Source: Bacillota bacterium | GTDB taxonomy: Bacteria > Bacillota > Clostridia > Christensenellales > Pumilibacteraceae | Reading direction: 5' to 3' | Assembly: GCA_009780325.1 (NCBI GenBank) | Contig: WRAF01000005.1 | Span: 1 to 64,000, forward strand | DNA length: 64,000 nt | Part shown: piece after piece, positions 30,651 through 40,879 of the stretch | Position numbering within the stretch: position 1 is the first letter of the stretch | Layout: each line of letters opens with the position of its first letter | Made by a program: the position numbers and the translations under genes | Notes under the pieces: generated by a model | The model's input: the letters and a program-made list of their open reading frames with translations, nothing else | What the model was told of the DNA's origin: nothing | Databases searched by the model: none

Positions 30651-31934
30651 TTATCTTGCACTCAATTTATTGAACCCCAATTCATTGGTTGCACCAGTGA
30701 TAGCTTGAATCTCAACAGTTATAGTGCCGTCTTTTTTATTTAAGCTGCCTTTAAAACCGCCTGCAATTTTATCTGTATAGTCTAGTGTACCGATTACTTT
30801 ATCTAATTTAGGTAATGTAATCACCTGATTAGCATTTCCGCCAGTGACAACCGCATCAGCAGCTGGATCAGCATCAGCTAAACTTTGCGAAGTACCTTCT
30901 CTTCCAGCATACTCATCAGTAATAATTACAGTTTTAACTCCCACGCCCTCAACTTTTTTGCAATTCATTATTAAATCTGTATCAGGATTTCCAAAGCCTT
31001 CTTGAGAAATGATTACACCATCCAAATCAAGATGCGAAACTATTTTAGCAGTCCAGTCAGATGAACGGATTTTATCTGCCAAAAAGACATTTTCATTAGT
31101 GATAATCATAGCGCAAAAATTGATGGTTTTGCCATGCTGTTCAAATAAATCCTCAATAACAGGATTATTTTGGTGATGGTATGTTGTGTTTTTATCGCAT
31201 GCAGACACACAGTTCCCACTCAAAATCGCCCCGTCAAAAATTTCTAACGGAGAAATCATTGTTGTCAATGACTGTTTCATATCCACACCGTATACATAAG
31301 TATCATGCAAAAGACCTTGAGATTGAAGCATTTGCACATAGCCTACTCTAGGAAGATTAGGATATTTTTTAGCTGATTGCATCATAGGCAAATATTCATA
31401 AGACTTAATTTCATCGGGCTTAACATCTTTACCTAGTTTACCTAAGTGATAAGCAACTTTTAGACCAGCTTTTCTTAAAGACTCTTCATAAGTATGTGTA
31501 TGCAAGCCTTTTTTAGGTGTAAAATTGATGCAAAGATTAAGCGTTTTAGAAAAAGGCGTATAGTCAGCACCTACTCCGCTCATATCTATGATGCCTTCTT
31601 GAAAACCAACTATAGCACCAGTAGTAACTACAGCCATTCCGCTTAAAACATGTGTGCGACCCGTACCAACAGTGTGTACTTTTGAAACAACGCCAGGAAA
31701 AATATCTCCGCCGCCGCTGACTTTGCAGCGTGGTTCAATTACATCTTTGACAGGAGTGATGCGCACACTCTCACCTGGTTTAGCAATATCAAAGTCAACT
31801 GCTGTAAAATTTTCGTCTTCAAGGATAATTTTTTCTAAATCCTTTTTTGACACTGACAACACGCCGTTTTTGACTTCTGCTTTGTCGGCAAACTTGATGT
31901 CCTTGATTTTGATGTAGCCTAGTTCTAAGTTCAT
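30651..31934 (-). CDS. grdE: glycine reductase complex component B proprotein, subunits alpha/beta
   Basis: GrdE-like sequence with TINFCAMIITNEN processing-site cysteine; between grdX and grdB. Confidence 0.94.
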   Translation of the reverse strand: MNLELGYIKIKDIKFADKAEVKNGVLSVSKKDLEKIILEDENFTAVDFDIAKPGESVRITPVKDVIEPRCKVSGGGDIFPGVVSKVHTVGTGRTHVLSGMAVVTTGAIVGFQEGIIDMSGVGADYTPFSKTLNLCINFTPKKGLHTHTYEESLRKAGLKVAYHLGKLGKDVKPDEIKSYEYLPMMQSAKKYPNLPRVGYVQMLQSQGLLHDTYVYGVDMKQSLTTMISPLEIFDGAILSGNCVSACDKNTTYHHQNNPVIEDLFEQHGKTINFCAMIITNENVFLADKIRSSDWTAKIVSHLDLDGVIISQEGFGNPDTDLIMNCKKVEGVGVKTVIITDEYAGREGTSQSLADADPAADAVVTGGNANQVITLPKLDKVIGTLDYTDKIAGGFKGSLNKKDGTITVEIQAITGATNELGFNKLSAR

Positions 31935-31970
31935 TTTATATGATTCCTCCTAAGGGGTTTTTTGTTAGTT

Positions 31971-32327
31971 TTATAGCCTTCCGCTTATTATAGATAAATC
32001 CACTGTCATCATATCATCTTTATGCTGCTGCATAATCTTGATATCCCGATCTGCAAAATTTTTAGCCAGCATTATGCTATTCTCAATAATGGATAGTGAT
32101 TGCATATCAAGTTTTTCTATATTAGCATCAAGCATAATAGACTTATAAAGAGTTTCATTTGGCTTGATGCTTCCTGATAATGGATGAGACAATAGTTTAT
32201 AACCTTTGTGTATATAATCTCTGGTTAACAGAAGAATTTGATGCAGTGATACATCACAAAATTCTATTTTGATACTGTTGCCAAGCTTGGTTTTAACAAG
32301 CGGATTATTAGTCAAAATAAATTTCAT
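31971..32327 (-). CDS. grdX: GrdX family protein
   Basis: ILTNNPLVKTKLG...HPLSGSIKPNETLYKSIML; first gene of the grd cluster. Confidence 0.85.
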   Translation of the reverse strand: MKFILTNNPLVKTKLGNSIKIEFCDVSLHQILLLTRDYIHKGYKLLSHPLSGSIKPNETLYKSIMLDANIEKLDMQSLSIIENSIMLAKNFADRDIKIMQQHKDDMMTVDLSIISGRL

Positions 32328-32408
32328 TTAGACTCCTCTGTATACATGATGTATTATAAAACATTTTTTTATAAATGCAAAATGTTTTGAGGGGGGTTTT
32401 TAAAATCT

Positions 32409-32510
32409 TGCTATAAAAAAAGGGGCTTACGCCCCGACCCGTGCTTGATATGCACGGGTTTTTTTGGCGTCCGTGGCTATTTCAAGCATCAATTTTTCCT
32501 AGAGCATCAA
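32409..32510 (+). repeat. hairpin-tail repeat element (copy B)
   Basis: ctatAAAAAAAGGGGCTTACGCCCCGACCCGTGCttgatatGCACGGGTTTTTTTGGCGTCC...aatttttcctag. Confidence 0.7.
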
Positions 32511-32614
32511 AAATTCATATTAATGCATATAAAGATTCCTTTAATCAAAACACCCTTTATACAAAAGCCTTTGCATAAAGGGGTATAACTTATAATACTG
32601 TCACCTTATCAAAA

Positions 32615-33329
32615 ATTATTTTTCACTGCCACACTCTGGATAAGTTTGCACCGCCGTCCACTTTGCAAACAGTGTCACATCGTCTAAAAACTCATATGCA
32701 TCAATTAATTGCATAAATCGCCTCACCGTCACCATCAACACACATAAACCAACCACCAAAAATAAATCCTTCACGAGTAGATGCAACTAAAATCGTTTCT
32801 GTCCCAAATGTATGTGTAACTGGATTATAATTTCCATGTGTTCCACTAAACACCCCACCCCCTACATCATAAAACACAATATCAAACACCATCGGCGTCC
32901 ACTTTGCAAACAAAACTAAACTTTGTGTAATTGCATCATTAAAATTCTTTGCCATTTCAAATTCTGCATCTAAAAACCAGCCGCCAAAAATATGCCCTGT
33001 TTTAACAGGTGCTGATGGAGCATTAATAGTATCACCATTTTCAATATGTGTAATTGTATCAATCGCCGTCCCGCCATTTGAATTAAACACAACCGACCAC
33101 GTCGCTAGTGCAGGAATCTGTCAATCGGCCAAAGAGTGATTATTGAATGATCAAATTCCATTTCACTATACAAAGCATAACTGATTTGTCCAGCCTCATC
33201 AACATATTCACCATTGCCGTTGCCGTTGTAATAACCATTATCATCGTTACATGCCATGATGACAAATACTGATACAATCATAAAAGACAAAATTATTACA
33301 ACCATAAACAATTGCTTTAATTTTTTCAT
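32615..33329 (-). pseudogene. frameshifted lipoprotein with Listeria-Bacteroides (InlB B) repeats
   Basis: lipoprotein signal in 33105-33329, then out-of-frame ...VVFNSNGGTAIDTITHIENGDTINAPSAPVKTGHIFGGWFLDAEF...LFAKWTP, and a third fragment DAYEFLDDVTLFAKWTAVQTYPECGSEK*. Confidence 0.65.
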
Positions 33330-33579
33330 GCTTATCTCCCTATTATGGAATTTTATTTTTTAGATGCCTTAAACAAAGAAATATTAAAGAAAAAACTCTT
33401 GCAAAATGACATGATTTTAATATTTATACTATATATAGCTTTCTATACCACTCTCTATAATATTTATTTTTGTCATTCTGTTAAGAATCTCTTCTTTAAA
33501 AGACTAAAAATTATCCAATAACACAAGTAATTTTCTTAAATTAACATAAAAATATTTTTAAAATTCTTTTCAAAAAAGG

Positions 33580-33608
33580 TTGACTTACACATAATAAAGG
33601 TGTATAAT
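33580..33608 (+). promoter_or_regulatory. promoter TTGACT-17-TATAAT upstream of moxR
   Basis: ttgact 33580, tataat 33603. Confidence 0.7.
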
Positions 33609-33647
33609 GTCTTTTAATTGACAAAATCAAAGGAGACCAAATTAAAA

Positions 33648-34832
33648 ATGTCTGTGGTTAATGAACAAAACATAAAACTGTTTTCTGAAAAATGCGCAAA
33701 AATCTTTGAACAAGTTCAAAGAGACGTCGTCGGACAAAAGGGTGTTGTTGAAGGCACTATCATCGGTATGATTGCCGGCGGAAATGTCCTATTAGAAGGT
33801 GTGCCAGGGGTTGGAAAAACCCGTCTTGTACGTTCGCTGGGCAGAGTATTCTCTCTTCCATTCTCAAGGATTCAGTTTACTCCTGACTTGATGCCTGCTG
33901 ACGTAACAGGTACAAACATCATCGTCAAGGATGAAAAAACGGGCAACTCTAAATTTGAGTTTCAAAAAGGACCTATTTTCTCTAACATAATCCTAGCGGA
34001 CGAGATTAACCGTGCCACACCAAAAACGCAATCTGCACTTTTAGAGGCGATGCAAGAGCACACGGTTACAGTTATGGGTGTTTCAAGAAAACTTGAAGAA
34101 CCTTTCTTCGTTTTAGCAACACAAAACCCTATTGAGCAAGATGGTACTTATCCTCTTCCTGAAGCACAGATGGACCGCTTTATGTTTAAACTTATCGTGA
34201 CATATCCATCACTTCAAGAACTTAAAGATATCGTAAACATGACGCAAAAAACTATGGCTGAAGTTGCTGAAGCTGCATGTAACGGCACTGAACTATTAGA
34301 AATGCGCAAAGTAGCAAATGCTATTCCTGTTGCTGATGAAGTAATGAGCTATGCTATGAATTTATCTGTTGCAACTCACCCTGATTCAGAAGGACCTAGC
34401 CAAGCTGCCATTAAATATATTAGATTTGGTACCAGCCCAAGGGCAGGTCAAGCATTAATTTCTGCTGCAAAAGTTAAGGCACTTCTAAACGGCAGATACA
34501 ATGTTTCTTATGGTGATATTAATGAGCTTGCCTTCCCTGTATTTAGACACAGAATCAAATTAAACTTTGAAGCAATTGCAGACAGAATCACAGCTGATGA
34601 TGTCATCCATATGATTCTAAAAGAAAAAGGCATTGACTATAAAGCTAACCAAACTTTAGAAAAAGCGGCATTGGCTAGAGAAGGCAAAGTAAAAGCGTTT
34701 GACACTGGTTATGGAAATCCTGACGATCAAGGAAAAAAAGCTAAGAAAAAAGGCTTGTTCGGCAAAAAAAATAAAGAAGATGCTGAAGAAACAACAGAAT
34801 TCAATGCTGATAGCGACAACCAAAACGCATAA
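33648..34832 (+). CDS. MoxR-family AAA ATPase
   Basis: GNVLLEGVPGVGKTRLVRSL, IILADEINRATPKTQSALLEAMQE, FVLATQNPIEQDGTYPLPEAQMDRF; start moved to the Met after aaaggagacc. Confidence 0.95.
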   Translation: MSVVNEQNIKLFSEKCAKIFEQVQRDVVGQKGVVEGTIIGMIAGGNVLLEGVPGVGKTRLVRSLGRVFSLPFSRIQFTPDLMPADVTGTNIIVKDEKTGNSKFEFQKGPIFSNIILADEINRATPKTQSALLEAMQEHTVTVMGVSRKLEEPFFVLATQNPIEQDGTYPLPEAQMDRFMFKLIVTYPSLQELKDIVNMTQKTMAEVAEAACNGTELLEMRKVANAIPVADEVMSYAMNLSVATHPDSEGPSQAAIKYIRFGTSPRAGQALISAAKVKALLNGRYNVSYGDINELAFPVFRHRIKLNFEAIADRITADDVIHMILKEKGIDYKANQTLEKAALAREGKVKAFDTGYGNPDDQGKKAKKKGLFGKKNKEDAEETTEFNADSDNQNA

Positions 34833-34931
34833 CAATAATTTACGATTTACAATTGGCAGTTTACAAATTTAAAACCACTTAAAATATTAATTTGTAATTT
34901 GTCATTATGCACATTAATGGAGTAAATTTTA

Positions 34932-35825
34932 ATGAAATCGTTAATAAATGACGAATTTTTTTCAAGGCTAGAATCTTTGTCCTTAAATCTTAGCCCCAAA
35001 CTATCAGGCTTTTTCGGCGGAAAACACCGAGTAAGCACCTATGGTCAAACAGTAGAGTTTTCTGACTATCGTGAATACCAATTAGGCGATGATATTAGGC
35101 GTATTGACTGGAATCTATATTCTAGATTTGAAAAGTTTTTCATCAAGCTTTTTACTGATGAAAGACAAATGCATTTGCAAACATTTATTGATTGCTCTGC
35201 ATCTATGGGTAAATCCGACCCAAGAAAAGGGAACTATGCGGTTGCAGTTGCAGCAGCACTGGGTTTTTTATCTGTTCATAACATGGACAAAGCGTCCTAT
35301 AGACTGGTTAAAGGCAATACTGCAGAAGATTTATCAGGCATTATCGTTGGCAAACAGTCATTTTTTAGGGCAGTAAACCAACTGGAAAATATAAGTTATG
35401 TTGATGAGGCTAATCTTTCAGAAGCTATTATCGCATGCCCTGATGTTGGTTCAAAAGATGGTCTGACTGTAATTATCTCAGATTTTATGGGCGGTGACTG
35501 GAAAAAAGCAGTAGATTATCTAGTCTTTAAAAAGCGACAAGTTATGCTTGTACAAATCTTGACTCCTGATGAATTAGACCCTTCTTATTCAGGAAGAATG
35601 CAATTGCAGGATATTGAAGCAGGCAGTGCTGATGATGCTAGAAACATGAAAATCAGAATAACTAAAAGTATGCAAGCAGCATATGATGAAGCCCTGAGAG
35701 ATTTCAAACAAGACATAAAAGATTTTGCAAGAAGCAGAGAGGCAGATTATATTTGCATTGATGCGTCAAAACCAATTGAAAAAGTGTTGTTTGGAGAATT
35801 ATTAAATATAGGTTTAATGGGTTAA
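34932..35825 (+). CDS. DUF58 domain-containing protein
   Basis: GKHRVSTYGQTVEFSDYREYQLGDDIRRIDWNLYSRFEKFFIKLFTDERQM; follows moxR. Confidence 0.92.
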   Translation: MKSLINDEFFSRLESLSLNLSPKLSGFFGGKHRVSTYGQTVEFSDYREYQLGDDIRRIDWNLYSRFEKFFIKLFTDERQMHLQTFIDCSASMGKSDPRKGNYAVAVAAALGFLSVHNMDKASYRLVKGNTAEDLSGIIVGKQSFFRAVNQLENISYVDEANLSEAIIACPDVGSKDGLTVIISDFMGGDWKKAVDYLVFKKRQVMLVQILTPDELDPSYSGRMQLQDIEAGSADDARNMKIRITKSMQAAYDEALRDFKQDIKDFARSREADYICIDASKPIEKVLFGELLNIGLMG

Positions 35826-35849
35826 TTTTAAAAACTTGATTACCTCCTA

Positions 35850-35881
35850 CCCCGCCTTTATTATTAAAGCGGGGTTTTTTT
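35850..35881 (+). terminator. intrinsic terminator
   Basis: CCCCGCctttattattaaaGCGGGGttttttt. Confidence 0.8.
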
Positions 35882-36100
35882 ATGCTATAGGAAAAATTGA
35901 TTTATTTGAAAATGTTTGGACGCCAAAAAAACCCGTGCAATGCAAGCACGGGTCGGAGCGCACACCCCTTTTTTTATAGTATAGTAAAAATACTTCGTCT
36001 TTCAGTCGTCTGCGTGAAATGGATAAGCGAATTCAAAAAAGGGGTGTCCATGCAAGACGCCCGAAGTGGCGTAAGCCTCCTTTTTTTATTATACGGAAAT
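35877..36100 (-). repeat. two tandem hairpin-tail repeat elements (copy C)
   Basis: reverse complement: AAAAAAAGGAGGCTTACGCCACTTCGGGCGTCTTGCATGGACACCCCTTTTTTG...actat AAAAAAAGGGGTGTGCGCTCCGACCCGTGCTTGCATTGCACGGGTTTTTTTGGCGTCC...aatttttcctatagcat. Confidence 0.75.
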
Positions 36101-36173
36101 TAGGGGACAAGATTTAATGACTTTATATATTTTATATGATATAATCCTACAAATACTAAGGAGAAGTAAACAA

Positions 36174-36506
36174 ATGCAAAATGTATATACCATAAAAGAC
36201 AGAGGAACAAATGTTATGGACTTTGGAGCTTTTACACTCAAAGAAGGTGCAACAGAAGCACAACTTTTTGAAATTCATGAAAAAGTATATAAAGAGTTTT
36301 TTTCTAAGTGCAAAGGTTTTATAGATAACAAACTTTTATTTGATGGTGTTAAATATTATGATTTGACTATTTACGCAAGTGTAGAGGACGCTAAGGTGGC
36401 GGCAGACGCTTTCGCAACAAGTTTTGTACCTGCCATTTACAGTAAGATAATAAACCCTCCGACAGAGGAGCAAGTGCCATTTTTTCATATACTTAAAAGC
36501 TATTAG
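36174..36506 (+). CDS. hypothetical protein
   Basis: start MQNVYTIKDRG after an aaggag RBS; no recognised domain. Confidence 0.55.
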   Translation: MQNVYTIKDRGTNVMDFGAFTLKEGATEAQLFEIHEKVYKEFFSKCKGFIDNKLLFDGVKYYDLTIYASVEDAKVAADAFATSFVPAIYSKIINPPTEEQVPFFHILKSY

Positions 36507-36651
36507 TTTTTAGCATCAAGTTTTAACAAACACAAAATTAAAGAGAGTGGAATTGCACCCATTCTTTTTTTTTATAATCAATAGACTTGTTCAATAAATA
36601 AAACAAGTGGAGGTATACATCTTTTTTGGTTGTAAAACAATCAATGTTTGA

Positions 36652-38097
36652 AATTTAACAAGTACCAACCTTTATGATGGTGCAGGCAGATTAGTTCGTG
36701 ATGACAACTTTGATACAAACATAACTACAACCTATGTATACAACGCTGGTGGCAACATGACAACTAAAAGAGAGCATATAGCTACTATTGATACTCTAGG
36801 CATTCCTACGCTTACTCGCACATATACATATAACACCAACACAACACTTTTGTGGGCTGACCAACTAAGGACATATAATGGTTTTGGCACTGCCACGATT
36901 GCTTATGATCGCATGGGCAACCCCACCTCTGGCTATAACGGCTTTACTATGACATGGGAGAAGGGACGACAACTTAGTGCAATGGCTAGAGCGGGAGTCA
37001 ATGCTCGAAACCTTGCCTTTCAGTACAATGCCAACGGCATTAGGACAAGAAAGACTAATGCCACCACTTCAACCACTCACAACTATTTCTTGCAAGGTGC
37101 TAATATTCAGATTGAGAATATCACCAGTGGCAATACAGTAAACACGATTCAATACATCTATGATGACAACGGCGATATATGCGGCTTAAGCTACAACGGC
37201 AATCCGCACTATTTTGTCAAAAACTTACAAGGGGATGTGATAAAATTGCTTGACAGAGACGGCAACCTTGTGGCAAAATATGGTTACGACTCTTGGGGCA
37301 AAATCATATATATTAGAGACGGGAATAATAATAATAATATAGTACCAACAGCAACTACTCACATAGCCAACATAAACCCTATCCGCTATCGCTCTTATTA
37401 TTATGATACAGAGACCATGCTCTATTATCTAAATTCAAGGTATTATGATCCTGAGACTGGGCGGTTTTTGAATGCTGATGACCCGCATATGGTGCTGGCA
37501 GTACAAGGGGTTGTGGGTAATAATTTGTATGCTTATTGTAATAATGATCCAGTTAATAGTGATGACCCTTTAGGATATTTGGTTCTTACAAAAACAGCGG
37601 TATTAGGCATATTGGCACTGGCATTCTTAATAATGATGTCAATAATGACAATTCAAATTTCTGGAGTTCGCTTTACAGGACCTAGATTAGTGTTGAATAA
37701 TACGAATGTTAGGCGACGACTGCAAGACCTCCAGGCGTTCGGGGCACATATACTGATGATGTCATCATTTATTGTGGCTATTGCAACACAAGCACTGAGG
37801 GATGCTAGAAGACGAAGGCGAAACAGACAAACGCACAATCATCACATTATTGCTAGGTTTGCACCTGCGGCACAGCCTGCTCGAGATGTGCTGACAAGTG
37901 TTGGTATGTCTACCGAAAATAGATTGAATTTAGTTAGAATCAAGAAAAATCTTCACATTGAATTACATCGCAACTCATTTTATTATGGTGTGATAAATTC
38001 AATCTTTGAAAATTCTCATGGAAATCTTGCTAGGGTTACAAGAAAATTGAATTTTATATCATCTGTTTTGTCGGCTACTAGTTTTTTATCAACATAA
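36652..38097 (+). pseudogene. 5'-truncated Rhs repeat/core protein with C-terminal AHH-type nuclease toxin domain
   Basis: open from just after TGA at 36649; YDGAGRLVRDDNFD, RHS core NPIRYRSYYYDTETMLYYLNSRYYDPETGRFLNADDP; C-term NHHIIARFAPAAQPARDVLTSVGMSTENRLNLVRIKKNLHIELHRNSFYYGVIN. Confidence 0.8.
37198..37312 (+). repeat. direct repeat, RHS core copy 1
   Basis: near-identical to 38817-38931 at constant offset 1619. Confidence 0.85.
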
Positions 38098-38123
38098 TAA
38101 ATAATTTTTAGGGGAGACAAAAA

Positions 38124-38774
38124 ATGAAGTTTAAATTGGAAGACTATTTATTCAATAGGATTGTGCCTATATTTGATGGGTGGATAATAAAGAAAGACAT
38201 AAAGGACATTTATGCAATTTCATTTTTTGTTTATTCAAATGAATGCAATAATTGGAATGGAATAAATAATATTTCTGAATTTTCTATTAATTATTTAGCA
38301 AATAAGCATTTTAAGAATGAAGCCGCAACTAGTAAAGAAGATTGGGATATATTGTCATCTTGTTGCCAAGGCAATTTAGAAATGCAAATAATACAACCTA
38401 ATGGGGAGAGTGAAACTGGAAAAATAATACATACAAAAAATACCGAAGGTATAAAATTTTTATTTGAGTGGTACAATGAAAATAAAATAGTCAACATTGG
38501 GCATGAAGACTATAATAATTGCTACGATGATAAAAACTATTATATTGGCAAAGGACCAAAAGGTTATTATGAATTATTGATGGCTGTGTCAAATGTAGCA
38601 AGGAGAATTCAGCAAGAGAGAATTATACCTGAAAAGTTTGGGAAAACAATTCCTATTATAATACATGATCTTGAAATGAGTGCGTGGTACATCAAAAATG
38701 CTATAGAAAACGCCAATCCAAATGGCGAGGCTCAAGTATTTTTGGAAGCGATTAACAATAAGTTTATCCGATAG
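38124..38774 (+). CDS. candidate immunity protein for the AHH toxin
   Basis: small ORF immediately downstream of the Rhs-CT; GYYELLMAVSNVARRIQQERIIPEKFGKTIPIIIHDLE. Confidence 0.6.
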   Translation: MKFKLEDYLFNRIVPIFDGWIIKKDIKDIYAISFFVYSNECNNWNGINNISEFSINYLANKHFKNEAATSKEDWDILSSCCQGNLEMQIIQPNGESETGKIIHTKNTEGIKFLFEWYNENKIVNIGHEDYNNCYDDKNYYIGKGPKGYYELLMAVSNVARRIQQERIIPEKFGKTIPIIIHDLEMSAWYIKNAIENANPNGEAQVFLEAINNKFIR

Positions 38775-38777
38775 TAA

Positions 38778-39767
38778 CACGATTCAAATGACAGCGTATG
38801 TGGATTAAACTATAATGGCAATCCGCACTATTTTGTCAAAAACTTACAAGGGGATGTGATAAAATTGCTTGACAGAGACGGCAACCTTGTGGCAAAATAT
38901 GGGTACGATTCGTGGGGCAAAATCATATATGTAAGAGATGGAAATGGAGCTGATGTGTCTGGTAATGCAAGTCATATTGCGAATATAAACCCTATCCGCT
39001 ATCGCTCATATTACTACGATAGAGAAACTGATTTATACTACCTTAACTCAAGATACTATGACCCTGAAACTGGGCGATTTTTGAATGCTGATGACCCGCA
39101 TATGGTGATGGCTGCACAAGATTTGCAAGGACTTAATTTATATGCGTATTGCAATAATGACCCGGTGAATAATATTGATGAATTTGGGTACTCAAGTATT
39201 GATATTAGAGATTATAGACAAAGATCTTGGATGGTTAGGTTATTGTTAATGTTGTTGCGTGGAGATCCAAATGTTGAAAGAAATAGAGTACAGTATTTAC
39301 TATCACGACAAATTTCAAGAAATTTCAGGTTGTATATTAAGGCTGGCTGGAAGGAATCGTCAAATATTAGTGTTACAAGAACTGATTTAAGTATATCTGC
39401 TGGAAGAGTATTAAATGTATCTTTAAGTAGAAATGGAAGACTTGAATTTGCAACCAATGTTAACTTAGGTCGCGGGATTAAAGGAGCTTATCTTCGTGGT
39501 TTTGAAAGAGGCTTGAGAGGAAAAACATTTGTGGCAATGCGTATTTACACTGTTATAGATAATAGTATAAAGGTTTACTTTGAATTTGGGGTGGAAATTG
39601 CTACTTGGTTAAAATTGACTATGGTAGCTGGTTTAGCACTTGCATCTTTACTTTTGCCGAAATTATCACCAATGTTTGTAAAGAAAAAAATAGGAATTTT
39701 GCGTCCAAGAGCTGCATTAATCTCCGCAGGTTTTGTGCCATCAAGAATAGGAGCTTTAGTATTTTAA
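38778..39767 (+). pseudogene. second orphan Rhs-CT cassette with uncharacterised C-terminal toxin-like domain
   Basis: open from just after TAA at 38775; repeats RHS core (NPHYFVKNLQGDVIKLLDRDGNLVAKYGYDSWGKIIYVRDG...NPIRYRSYYYDRETDLYYLNSRYYDPETGRFLNADDP), then a unique C-terminus with a hydrophobic segment. Confidence 0.75.
38817..38931 (+). repeat. direct repeat, RHS core copy 2
   Basis: near-identical to 37198-37312. Confidence 0.85.
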
Positions 39768-39791
39768 TAGCAAAAAATATTTGGAGGGATT

Positions 39792-40394
39792 ATGACACCA
39801 AAAAATAAACTGATTATAAAAGTTATATCAATATCACTTGCTGTTGTATTGGTGCTGGGTGGTATCTTCTCTTTATGGTGGTTTGACTCATCATTGCATG
39901 ATACTCCAGAATTGGCTTTGAGTGAGTATAGAGGATCACTAATAGATTTTAATCGTCTAGATTTCTTACCGATAAATATTTTTGTGAATGTTCATTTTGA
40001 GGATAGTGTAGTAATGGTGTTTTGGTCTGAATCAGATAAATTGGTTAGTGTTGGTTTTTCTCGCTGTAGGTTTAGGCAAAGATATGCACTGCGTAGTCAT
40101 GGAATAACTGACCTTGAAAGCGAATTTTGGGTAAATAATCTTAGTTATGAAAGAACTAATCAAATCGGGACAAATGGAAGGACTACTACAGTAGTTGAGG
40201 ATTTGAGGATATTATCGCTAAATCGTCAAGCATATGTAAATGGAGTGAGAGCCGAAACAATTCGTTTTGAGATTACTACTCCCAATGGTGTCACCCATCA
40301 AGTCCAGTTTTGGCACAAAGAATTGCAAGGCAGAAATGCTCAATTTACAGTTGAGTATAGGGATAGGGTTATAGTAGATGAAACTACGATATAG
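39792..40394 (+). CDS. candidate membrane-anchored immunity protein for second Rhs-CT
   Basis: single N-terminal TM segment; ggaggga RBS; immediately downstream of the Rhs-CT. Confidence 0.6.
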   Translation: MTPKNKLIIKVISISLAVVLVLGGIFSLWWFDSSLHDTPELALSEYRGSLIDFNRLDFLPINIFVNVHFEDSVVMVFWSESDKLVSVGFSRCRFRQRYALRSHGITDLESEFWVNNLSYERTNQIGTNGRTTTVVEDLRILSLNRQAYVNGVRAETIRFEITTPNGVTHQVQFWHKELQGRNAQFTVEYRDRVIVDETTI

Positions 40395-40795
40395 GTTTAT
40401 CAAAAGTAAAGTAGAGTGAGTTAATTTTATTTAAGCTGCACACCAGTTTTAATAGCTATCTTCTTAATGAAAGTAAGAGGATAGCTATTTATGGCAAGGT
40501 GGGTTTTGTGGTATGTGAATGGCGAATTTACTCCGATGGGGAGGGTATAATATGATTAATATTTTAAGGCTCTCATATTTACTTACTCTTGTAGTGTTTC
40601 CTCATCAACGACGGGCGCTAATTCTTTTTTATCTAGGCTTAACTGTTGCACTTTAAGCAGCATTAAGGCACAAATTTCATGATATACCCATAAAGCTTAG
40701 AAATAAAAACTCACATATCTTGAAAGTTATTTATAAAGCACTCCTTTTTTACTTGAAAAATTCTCCCATAAACAAATCTTTTTCTTATTAAATCC

Positions 40796-40824
40796 TTGAC
40801 ATATTTTTATTAATAGTTTATAAT
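40796..40824 (+). promoter_or_regulatory. promoter TTGACA-17-TATAAT
   Basis: ttgaca 40796, tataat 40819. Confidence 0.75.
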
Positions 40825-40879
40825 ATAAAATGGGGATTAATATTTAATTAATATTATATAAATTCCTCTCGGAGGCAAT

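Noticed and set aside
35897-36103. 68-aa plus-strand ORF
   Set aside because: Entirely composed of hairpin-tail repeat units.
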